Below, in pieces: positions 32,231-38,529 of a stretch of DNA of 38,529 nt. The stretch lies in contig JBEHWX010000057.1 of NCBI GenBank assembly GCA_048498995.1, positions 1-38,529 on the forward strand, read 5' to 3'. The translations under genes and the position numbers were made by a program. Source of the DNA: JBEHWX01 sp048498995 (GTDB lineage Bacteria > Bacteroidota > Ignavibacteria > OLB7). Within the stretch, counting starts at the first letter, position 1. Each line of letters opens with the position of its first letter. The notes under the pieces were generated by a model. It saw nothing but the letters and a program-made list of their open reading frames with translations, was not told the DNA's origin and did no database searches.

Positions 32231-33540
32231 CCGGTCTGTTCCTTCGAAGTCGAGCATGCCACAAGCTCGCTTCGAGGAGTACGAATGCATAGCGCCATCG
32301 CGGCGGTTGCCGCGCTCACCCTGGTTGTTTCAGCAGCCGCGCGCGCCGCGGCGGATATCACCCCCGAACGTTCCCACGTTCTCTCCACGCCGATGATTCC
32401 CGTCGATGATTCAGCATGCGTGCGCGGCTCTTCCGTGGAGGTGACGCGCGATCCGATGGTACGATCGAGCCCGACCGACGCCTCCGATCGCGCAATCGCG
32501 TCCGACGCTTCGATCATGCCGCGGATGTCCGATTCGGATGAGGTATACATCGGATGTGGTCCGCAGCAGCCATGGTGGATCCTCCAGGTGCACGCGGAGG
32601 TGAACACGATGCTCACGACCGAGGGGATGATCTTCTTTCCACGGGGCGTCGAGCTCGATGATGCGGCCGGAGGAATTTCCCGGGTCCAGGAGCTCGGCTT
32701 CGGAGTCGGCGTGCGTCTGGAGTACTACCTGCCATGGTCACAATTCGGGCTGTCGGTTGGTCTTGGGTACGACAGACGGTCGGCCAGCAGTTCGGCGCCC
32801 GTGCGGGTCGACACGACGTTGATTCCCGTCACCTCCGTGCATCCGATGGATAATCCTCCTCCGCTGGCCTTCGAGCAGCAGGCTTCCGGTAGCATCGTTG
32901 GATTCCGAGCGGAGCTGCTGGGTACGTACGATTTCCTGCCGACGAAGCTGTCGGTGTTCGCGGGGCTCGGATTTCGGATCACCGGCTGGGCGAATCGTCG
33001 CGTCGTTACCTCGATCGCTGCCCCGTCGAATGCCATCTTCGACTATCCGAATGACCGTTATCTCCCGCTGGATAATCCTCGCAGAAATATCGAATGGTCC
33101 GACCGGCTCAGCGCGCGTGGCATTCCGCTCTACGCCAAGCTCGGCGGCGCCTATTGGTTCGCGATGGGGCAGATCGATCTATCCCCCTGGGTCGCCGTCG
33201 ACTGGCAGTTCGCTCCGCTCATGCGCGATCCGTCGTGGCGGGCGCTCGGCATCACTACCGGCATCGAGGTGGCGATTCCCCTGGGGACGTGATCAATCCG
33301 GCGAGTGGAATCGATGAGAGTATCCGGCCACACTCGCACGACCATCGGCGCTTGCCGTGGTTTGGAGAGCATGTCGAACAGTTCCGATATCCGGTCTGTC
33401 CCTCAACGGGGGGGAGGCCACAAGCTCGTTCCGAGGAGTACACATGCACAGCGCCATCGCGGCGGTTGCCGCGCTCACCCTGGTTGCTTCAGCATCCGCG
33501 CGCGCCGCGGAGGATATCATCCCCGAACGTTCCGACGTTC
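32231..33540 (+). repeat. Duplicated leader plus signal-peptide segment
   Basis: The segments 32231 to about 32380 and 33391 to about 33540 share CCGGTCTGT, then CCACAAGCTCG and CGAGGAGTAC, then the first 98 coding nucleotides with six differences. Beyond this the two genes diverge sharply. The entry spans both copies. Confidence 0.8.
32285..33292 (+). CDS. Outer-membrane beta-barrel-like protein, paralogue A
   Basis: ATG 32285 has GAGGAG upstream; the frame is open further but without a signal peptide. Signal peptide: HSAIAAVAALTLVVSAAARA. A disordered Ser/Asp/Pro stretch to about residue 90 is followed by a strand-rich barrel: LGFGVGVRLEYYLP, GLSVGLGYDRRS, FRAELLGTYDFLPTKLSVFAGLGF and WRALGITTGIEVAIP. 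This is the pattern of outer-membrane protein beta-barrels of 8 or 10 strands. It is a tandem duplicate of the next gene, with the same leader and signal sequence but a diverged mature part. 335 residues, role unknown. Confidence 0.82.
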   Translation: MHSAIAAVAALTLVVSAAARAAADITPERSHVLSTPMIPVDDSACVRGSSVEVTRDPMVRSSPTDASDRAIASDASIMPRMSDSDEVYIGCGPQQPWWILQVHAEVNTMLTTEGMIFFPRGVELDDAAGGISRVQELGFGVGVRLEYYLPWSQFGLSVGLGYDRRSASSSAPVRVDTTLIPVTSVHPMDNPPPLAFEQQASGSIVGFRAELLGTYDFLPTKLSVFAGLGFRITGWANRRVVTSIAAPSNAIFDYPNDRYLPLDNPRRNIEWSDRLSARGIPLYAKLGGAYWFAMGQIDLSPWVAVDWQFAPLMRDPSWRALGITTGIEVAIPLGT

Positions 33541-34454
33541 TTCCGGGCACCCTTTCGGCACCCTCGCTTCCCGTCGTCGATACCGCCTCCACGCGTGTTC
33601 CGTCGGGGGAGACGGTGTCCGGCTCGTTATCACCGGCGCCCGGGCTCGAAGCGTCCGATCGGTCGATTATCCCCGGTATCCCGATCCCGCATCAGATGCC
33701 TGTTCCCGAGGAAGCCATGGATCCACGGCCGCGTCGGCCGGGCCGGTGGTGGATCTCGGCGCATGGGGAGCTGACCACGATGTTGACCACGGGATTTGCC
33801 CCGTTCGGAATTCCCGGCGTCGAGGCCGGGGATGTATCGCAGAGCATGGAGATCGGGTTCGGCGTCGGTGGTCGCGTGGAATATCGATTCCCGAGATCGC
33901 GCTTCTCGGTCTCGATCGGCATCGGGTATGACAGTCGGTCGATCAGGTATCGGGCGCCGGCCGTGGTCGACACGACCGTACTGCTGCATCTTACCCCACT
34001 CCCCGCGTCCGATAACCCACCCCCGCTCGCCTTCGAGTCCCGGGTCAGCGGCCTCGTCACGGGAATGCGGGTGGAAATGCTGGGGAAATACGATATCGGA
34101 TCGACGAAGCTTTCCGTGATGGCGGGTCTCGGATGTCGTGTCTCCGGCGCGGTGAGACGTCGTGAGACCATCGCGTTGATCGCTCTGCGGAACGTCAGGA
34201 TCATTAATCCGGCAAAAAATCATTTCGCCGATGAAAATGACGGCAGCGAGCTCGTCTGGTTCGATGGCGCCGTCTCCGGGGGAATTCCGGTCTATGCGAA
34301 GCTCGGCGCGGCGTATCGGATCACGATGGGAGGCATCGAGATATCCCCCTGGGCGGCGGCCGACTGGCAGCTCACGCCGCTCATGCGCGAGACCTCGTGG
34401 CGGGCGTTTGGCCTAATGGCGGGCGTCGAGCTGGCGCTTCCCGTTGGACGATAA
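33444..34454 (+). CDS. Outer-membrane beta-barrel-like protein, paralogue B
   Basis: ATG 33444 follows GAGGAGTACAC. The signal peptide is almost identical to paralogue A at the DNA level. The mature 310 residues keep the same sequence landmarks (GFGVGGRVEYRFP, SIGIGYDSRS, VEMLGKYDIGSTKLSVMAGLG, IPVYAKLGAAY, GVELALP) but most other positions differ. It lies 151 nt after paralogue A and is followed by a 14-bp hairpin. 336 residues. A barrel with unknown cargo or partner is inferred. Confidence 0.82.
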   Translation: MHSAIAAVAALTLVASASARAAEDIIPERSDVLPGTLSAPSLPVVDTASTRVPSGETVSGSLSPAPGLEASDRSIIPGIPIPHQMPVPEEAMDPRPRRPGRWWISAHGELTTMLTTGFAPFGIPGVEAGDVSQSMEIGFGVGGRVEYRFPRSRFSVSIGIGYDSRSIRYRAPAVVDTTVLLHLTPLPASDNPPPLAFESRVSGLVTGMRVEMLGKYDIGSTKLSVMAGLGCRVSGAVRRRETIALIALRNVRIINPAKNHFADENDGSELVWFDGAVSGGIPVYAKLGAAYRITMGGIEISPWAAADWQLTPLMRETSWRAFGLMAGVELALPVGR

Positions 34455-34471
34455 TCATCCGCGTACAACGA

Positions 34472-34506
34472 CAGCGGGGAGATGCCGCCAGAGCATCTCC
34501 CCGCTG
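34472..34506. terminator. 14-bp bidirectional hairpin
   Basis: CAGCGGGGAGATGC (34472-34485) pairs perfectly with GCATCTCCCCGCTG (34493-34506), loop 7 nt. It sits between paralogue B (+, ends 34454) and the methyltransferase (-, ends 34549) and is followed on the plus strand by TTGCATTTCCC. Confidence 0.75.
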
Positions 34507-34548
34507 TTGCATTTCCCCCGCTCGGTGCCGTGCCATATGCGCGACATC

Positions 34549-35292
34549 TCACCCGACCTTTCCGACCCGCATCGACAGCGGCCAGAGGACGCGCCGCATG
34601 TCGGTCGGGTTTCCCCAGGCGCGGTCCAGCTCACCGCGGACCTCCTCGATCGGATGGATTCCCTGCTCGGCCATGTAGCGCTGCGTGGCCGACCAGCTGG
34701 AGATGTAGCCGATCAGATCCTCCAGACGCCAGAACGCGGTCAGCTCGAACTGCGGCGCCTCGATCTCCTCGAACGGAAAGGGGAGCGTGCGGTACAGGCT
34801 GTTGACGTACTCGATCCGCGGCGACCAGTAGGGGCCGAGTATCTCGAAGTAGATCTGCCCTATCAGCGCGTCGATCTCCGGCGTGACGTGCGTGACGTTG
34901 TAGGTCCAGACGGCGATAACGCCGCCGGGGCGGAGCACGCGGCCCACCTCGGCATAGAACCGGTCGAACTCGAACCAGTGCGCCGCCTGCGCCACCGTCA
35001 CCAGATCCACGGTGCCGCTCGGGATGCCGGAATCCTCCGCCGGCGCCACGCGGTAGCTCACGCGCGGATGCTCCTTGGCGTGCGCTATCTGCACCGAGGA
35101 GGCATCGGTGGCGATCACCTGCTCGAAGCGATTGGCAAGCCCGATGGCCGCCTGCCCGTTGCCGGTGCCGCAGTCCCACGCCAGCCGGTTCCCGGGCGCC
35201 ACCCCCGACAGCCACTCGAACAACTCATCGGGATATCCCGGACGGTACCGCGCGTACTCCGATGCCTGCCGCGAAAACTGATCCTCGAACAT
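34549..35292 (-). CDS. Class I SAM-dependent methyltransferase
   Basis: ATG 35292 opens a 247-residue protein with the Methyltransf_11 layout. Motif I is LAWDCGTGNGQAAIGLA (about 37-53), the acidic ribose-binding residue is in VIATDASS (59-66), motif II is VDLVTVAQAAHWF (95-107), and LRPGGVIAVW follows motif III. The opening FEDQFSRQASEYARYRPGYPDELF and the C-terminal FWRLEDLIGYISSWSATQRY resemble trans-aconitate-type and other small-molecule O-methyltransferases. Substrate unknown. No Shine-Dalgarno sequence is evident; the leader instead contains a 14-bp direct repeat. Cytoplasmic. Confidence 0.88.
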   Translation of the reverse strand: MFEDQFSRQASEYARYRPGYPDELFEWLSGVAPGNRLAWDCGTGNGQAAIGLANRFEQVIATDASSVQIAHAKEHPRVSYRVAPAEDSGIPSGTVDLVTVAQAAHWFEFDRFYAEVGRVLRPGGVIAVWTYNVTHVTPEIDALIGQIYFEILGPYWSPRIEYVNSLYRTLPFPFEEIEAPQFELTAFWRLEDLIGYISSWSATQRYMAEQGIHPIEEVRGELDRAWGNPTDMRRVLWPLSMRVGKVG

Positions 35293-35296
35293 TGAA

Positions 35297-35324
35297 GAGA
35301 ATTGAGAATGGAGAATTGAGAATG
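35297..35324. repeat. 14-bp perfect direct repeat, GAGAATTGAGAATG
   Basis: Two adjacent copies (35297-35310, 35311-35324) lie directly upstream of the methyltransferase start, flanked by partial copies. It is AT-rich in contrast to its surroundings. Confidence 0.75.
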
Positions 35325-35452
35325 ATGAATGCCGAAGAATGTGATCGTTGTCGTGTCTGGATCGTAGGCGTCAGCCGGATTTCCGCGCACGGTCAAGTAG
35401 CCGCGGGTCTTCGTCCCGCGCTCATCTGGTCGCCTTCATTTCCGCGCCAGAC

Positions 35453-35899
35453 TCATATCTCCTCCACGATGTCGGCAAGATGATGCCGGAGATGGCGGAC
35501 GTAGTCGGTCATGAGATAGCCGAGGGAGACCGGCGGAAGCTCGCCGATGATGCAGGGGCGATCGTGAGCCTCTTCCGGTATGCGCGACATCACATGGAGC
35601 AGATGCCGGTTGTAGGCGGTCCAGAGCTCCACGATCTGGCGCCATGGCTCCTCGGCGTACTGCTGCACCTCCACCCACGCGTCCTGATCGTAGCGTGGGC
35701 CGAAATATTCGTCGGTCTGCATCGCGCGCACGAAGCGCTGATGGTTGTTGGCGGCTGAATCGATCAGATGGCCGAGGATCTCCTTGCGGGTCCATTTCCC
35801 CGGCGCCTTCGCTCTCAGGCTCTCCTCCTCGGAGATCTCCGTCAGGCGCGTCACGCTCGCTTCCAGCGTCAGCGCGAATTCTCGCAATGTCTCCTGCAT
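35453..35899 (-). CDS. DinB-family protein
   Basis: I choose ATG 35899 (MQETLREFALTL) because GGAGG lies 8 nt upstream; the in-frame ATG at 35914 would start almost at the predicted transcription start. The 148-residue protein is an all-helical DinB/YfiT type. The three metal-ligand histidines are present: H44 in ILGHLIDSAANNHQRF, and two from the C-terminal VRHLRHHLADI (H136 and H139/H140). DinB-family proteins are metal-dependent thiol transferases or stress proteins. The thiol substrate is unknown here. Cytoplasmic. Confidence 0.88.
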   Translation of the reverse strand: MQETLREFALTLEASVTRLTEISEEESLRAKAPGKWTRKEILGHLIDSAANNHQRFVRAMQTDEYFGPRYDQDAWVEVQQYAEEPWRQIVELWTAYNRHLLHVMSRIPEEAHDRPCIIGELPPVSLGYLMTDYVRHLRHHLADIVEEI

Positions 35900-35922
35900 G
35901 CGCTCATCCTCCATGATGAGCG

Positions 35923-35930
35923 CGAATATA
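35923..35930 (-). promoter_or_regulatory. Candidate -7 box (TATATTCG) of the DinB gene
   Basis: On the minus strand TATATTCG (35930-35923) lies 24 nt before the chosen start 35899. Transcription would begin near 35916 and give a short leader with the GGAGG site. The same octamer precedes the gene starting at 21108. Confidence 0.35.
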
Positions 35931-36001
35931 CCCTCTTCGCCGCGATCGGATCGCGATGCGCGCCATGCCGCTGGTTGTCCGCTCCGGCGGCACCGGCCGG
36001 T

Positions 36002-37555
36002 TCAACTCCTGGTGGCCGGTTCCCCGGACGGGCGCTCGGCCGGCGCATGCTCGCGCATCATCTCGGCCATCCCTCGTCGAGCAAGCTTCGCGGCCACCCA
36101 CCTCTCCAGATCCAGGTACACGAACGCGACCGATTCCTCCGGCATGGCGCGCAGACGCTCCAGCTCCCCGCGCGCCGCCTCGAGGATGCTCCGGACCTGA
36201 TCGGCCGGAACGCGGAGCAGACGTCGCACGAGCGCCAGCAGGCTCTCCTCGAATCCGGGAGAGCGGCTGTGGCAGGCCAGATAGCGACGGACCGAGGCCA
36301 TCAGCGATTCGAGCATCTCCCAATGGCCGAGCTCGTAATGCAGCAGCAGCTCGAGCAGGCGGGCGTAATGATAGAGATCGGCGTGCAGCTCCCCCCGCCG
36401 CTCGTGGACGATCCTGTTGGTCCACACGAGCGATTCGGCGATGTCGCCGCAGACGAAGTGGATGTAGGCGAACAGGTAGCGCGTGTAGGTGTCGAAGCCG
36501 ATCCGGAGGCCGTCGCGGCGGAGGTGGTAGAGCTCGGCCAGGTCGGCCAGTTGCGCGCGGGCCTCGACGAACTCGCGCGTCTCGATACGGTAGCGGACTC
36601 CCAGCAGCCGGATGTGCAGGTCGTTGTAGCCGCGGTCGATGGCGCGCGCCTCCTCGGCCAGGCGGAGCAGCTCGTCGTAGCGCGCCGCGAACTCCGAGAA
36701 CCGACGCGTCTGGATCAGCGACAGGCAGAGGTTGTGCAGCGAGGGAAGATGCCGGTCGATCAGCGCGGCGCGAAGCCGGGGCGTCTCCTCGATGTACGAA
36801 ACGATATTCCGCCTGATGCCGCACGACTCCTCGGCGTTCCCGCTGGCCTCGTAATACTGATCGAGCGCGTAGAGCGCATAGAGCCGCGTAACCGGATCGA
36901 CGAGCTCGGTCATCTCCTCGGGAAGCTCCGTTCGAAGCCGCTCCCAGGCGCGCAGCTTGACCTCCTCCGGCAGGATGCCGTAGCGCGTGCCGTCCACGTA
37001 GGTGGATGCCTGCAGGTGCCACATCCGATAGCGGTCCGGGAGGATCGAGGCCAGCTCGCGCATCTGGCCGAAGATCCTGTCCACCTCCTCGCCGCGCGAT
37101 CCGGTTCCCGCCTCGATCAGCAACAGCCGGTATTCGAGAATCAGGATCTCCATCTGCCGGAGAATGCGTCCCCCTTGCTCGGTCAGCCGTCGCGCGCGGC
37201 GGAGCACCTTCCGGCACTGATCGAACAGCCCTTTCTCGTACAGGATGCGGTAGGACGCCAGCAGCTCCTCGAACTGCGAGTCCTCGTCGCGGTTGATCCG
37301 ATACTGATTGAGCGCGCGGAGAATGGTCCGGTGGAGATAGTTCTTCCATTGCGGCAGGAAGCGGCGGGCGCCCCCCTCGATCGAGGCGAGCAGGGCCGCC
37401 TCGTCGTACTGCCGCATCCCGTCGATCAGATCGAAGAGCCGGAGATAATCGGTGCCGCCGGCGTCGTTCTGGCGGGCCGCGTAGAGGTGGAAATAGCGCT
37501 TCTCGTTCCGGTCGAGCGACTTGATGAGGCGAAAGAGATCATCGGTCGATTTCAT
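36002..37555 (-). CDS. Helical-repeat (TPR-like) protein of FCB-group type
   Basis: ATG 37555 begins MKSTDDLFRLIKSLDRNEKRYFHLYAARQ, which matches, from memory, the opening of a family of 450-520 residue helical proteins in Bacteroidota and relatives. The frame upstream to 37882 lacks this match. The remaining 517 residues are almost entirely amphipathic helices (for example FDQCRKVLRRARRLTEQGG and RTRLYALYALDQYYEASGN-like segments), as in TPR or SEL1-like solenoids. No signal peptide or membrane segment is seen, so a cytoplasmic scaffold or regulatory function is likely. It is divergent from the Asp-box gene at 37800. Confidence 0.8.
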   Translation of the reverse strand: MKSTDDLFRLIKSLDRNEKRYFHLYAARQNDAGGTDYLRLFDLIDGMRQYDEAALLASIEGGARRFLPQWKNYLHRTILRALNQYRINRDEDSQFEELLASYRILYEKGLFDQCRKVLRRARRLTEQGGRILRQMEILILEYRLLLIEAGTGSRGEEVDRIFGQMRELASILPDRYRMWHLQASTYVDGTRYGILPEEVKLRAWERLRTELPEEMTELVDPVTRLYALYALDQYYEASGNAEESCGIRRNIVSYIEETPRLRAALIDRHLPSLHNLCLSLIQTRRFSEFAARYDELLRLAEEARAIDRGYNDLHIRLLGVRYRIETREFVEARAQLADLAELYHLRRDGLRIGFDTYTRYLFAYIHFVCGDIAESLVWTNRIVHERRGELHADLYHYARLLELLLHYELGHWEMLESLMASVRRYLACHSRSPGFEESLLALVRRLLRVPADQVRSILEAARGELERLRAMPEESVAFVYLDLERWVAAKLARRGMAEMMREHAPAERPSGEPATRS

Positions 37556-37661
37556 GGTTCCGACATCATCCTCTCCGCGCTCCTGGTCGGCCACGCATGG
37601 GGTGCACGCGGCCGCGCAGGGGAGCACGGGACTTGGAATTATTACCATCGGCCAACTTTGA

Positions 37662-37694
37662 GTTGAGAGCCCCTGGCGCTTGGGGATAGTTTCG
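37662..37694 (+). promoter_or_regulatory. Weak candidate promoter of the 37800 gene
   Basis: GTTG (37662-37665) lies 21 nt before TAGTTTCG (37687-37694), near the TTTG-N19/21-TAnnTTTG pattern. It is about 105 nt before the start codon, in the 244-bp gap between divergent genes. Confidence 0.25.
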
Positions 37695-37799
37695 AGACGC
37701 CCATGCTCGAGAAACGGCCGGATCGATGCTCGCGACGCAACCGCGGGAAGGAGTCCGCGTCCCGTTCGACCGATCCACAATCCGTTTTCTGGAGTGGCA

Positions 37800-38529
37800 A
37801 TGAACGATCCCAGGCATTTCCCCACGAACGATCTCCACGACTGCGGGAACCCCGCGGGCAGACACTTGACGGGTGGCTCCAATCAATATGTGTCGCGCTC
37901 GCGGGGAGTCCGCGGTCTCCTCCTCGCGCTGCTTCTGCTGCTGGCCCCGGCGTGCCCGGCCGGCGCGCAATGGTCGAGCGTCGCCATCGACGGGCTGACG
38001 GCCGATCTCTACGGCGCCGACGTGGTCGACCCCTCCACCGCGTGGGCCGTCGGGTGGGGCATCCAGGAGGATTATGCGAGCTTTCTCAAGACCACCGACG
38101 GCGGCGCTCACTGGGAGAGGCGGACGCGCTCGAACACGTTCCTCTTCGGCGTCGATTTTCTCGACCGCGACCACGGCTTCCTGACCGGCTACGATGCCTC
38201 CTGCAACTGCGCGCTGCTGATGTCCACGACCGATGGCGGCGGGAGCTGGGAGCAGCGTCTGTTTCCTCCGGAGGATGAGGCCGCGAGCTTCGGCTTCTAC
38301 GGCGCGCTGTTCCTCGATGCTCGAACCGGCTTTCTCTACGGCTACAACGGCGCGATCGTGAAGACCACCGACGGCGGCGCCACCTGGGCGCGCACGGTGA
38401 CGGGACTGGATACCGACGTGGTCCGGATGTTCACGATGGCGGATCGACAGGTGGGATACGCCGCCTCCGGCGGCAGCTTCCTGCAGATGGATCACCTGAT
38501 AAAGACTATCGATGGCGGGGAAACCTGGC
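37800..38529 (+). CDS. Asp-box (YCF48-like) secreted protein, 3' end outside window
   Basis: The frame from ATG 37800 (GGAG about 7 nt upstream) is open to the window end. A GTG at 37890 would give a more compact signal peptide; either way the hydrophobic stretch LLLALLLLLAPACPAGA-Q is clear. Four Asp boxes follow (KTTDGGAHW, STTDGGGSW, KTTDGGATW, KTIDGGETW), with LDARTGFLYGYNG-type strands between. It is a fourth locus for this fold in the window, so a T9SS sorting domain is expected beyond the edge but is not seen. Confidence 0.85.
   Translation, partial: MNDPRHFPTNDLHDCGNPAGRHLTGGSNQYVSRSRGVRGLLLALLLLLAPACPAGAQWSSVAIDGLTADLYGADVVDPSTAWAVGWGIQEDYASFLKTTDGGAHWERRTRSNTFLFGVDFLDRDHGFLTGYDASCNCALLMSTTDGGGSWEQRLFPPEDEAASFGFYGALFLDARTGFLYGYNGAIVKTTDGGATWARTVTGLDTDVVRMFTMADRQVGYAASGGSFLQMDHLIKTIDGGETW

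Noticed and set aside
35768..37666. 632-codon plus-strand frame
   Set aside because: It is antisense to the helical-repeat protein and part of the DinB gene; it lacks any start signal or family feature.

Overview
This is a GC-rich window of about 38.5 kb from a Gram-negative bacterium. Signal peptides, lipoboxes, outer-membrane beta-barrels and OmpA domains are abundant. At least six secreted proteins end in, or appear to end in, a type IX secretion (T9SS/Por) sorting domain: a YPNP- or PNP-type motif about 80 residues from the end, then a beta-sandwich and a basic tail. That domain points to the Fibrobacterota-Chlorobiota-Bacteroidota group. High GC, common Shine-Dalgarno sequences and the architecture of the Cys-rich and OmpA proteins make a Kapabacteria/Ignavibacteria-like lineage my best inference. 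No taxonomic marker gene is present to confirm it. No tRNA, rRNA, CRISPR, transposase or phage gene was recognised.

Layout. 2-1168 (+) is the end of a double-OmpA envelope protein. 1895-6943 (-) is a probable operon of one Cys-rich secreted protein followed by three near-identical Asp-box (YCF48/BNR-like) proteins in tandem. 7269-10586 (-) holds an OlsF-like double acyltransferase (aminolipid synthesis) and an AraC regulator. 10944-12233 (-) is another Asp-box T9SS cargo. 13046-15152 (+) has two lipoproteins, a 7Fe ferredoxin and a 78-residue membrane protein. 15801-20534 (+) is a tight cluster of five uncharacterised envelope proteins ending in a YjbH/GfcD-like protein. 20572-21108 (-) is an unknown protein. 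21906-25078 (+) has a YceI protein, an M23 endopeptidase and an extremely charged disordered protein. 25248-28583 (-) pairs a small T9SS cargo with an 882-residue protein carrying about 25 YadA-head-like GGG repeats. 29167-34454 (+) has a DUF4142 lipoprotein, a second double-OmpA protein and two paralogous beta-barrel proteins. 34549-37555 (-) has a methyltransferase, a DinB protein and a helical-repeat protein. 37800 to the window end (+) is the start of another Asp-box protein.

Most of the window serves the cell envelope and surface: secreted beta-propeller-like proteins, a surface repeat protein, peptidoglycan-binding OmpA proteins, a cell-wall hydrolase, aminolipid synthesis and an export-like outer-membrane cluster. 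No T9SS machinery genes are here. Transcription units often end in long GC-rich perfect hairpins with weak or no T-tracts. A TATATT(C/T)G-like element recurs upstream of several genes and resembles the Bacteroidota -7 box. The least explained parts are the five-gene cluster at 15801-20534, the mosaic tandem array at 1895-6020, the YadA-like repeat protein, and the unusually conserved leaders of the two barrel paralogues at 32285 and 33444.
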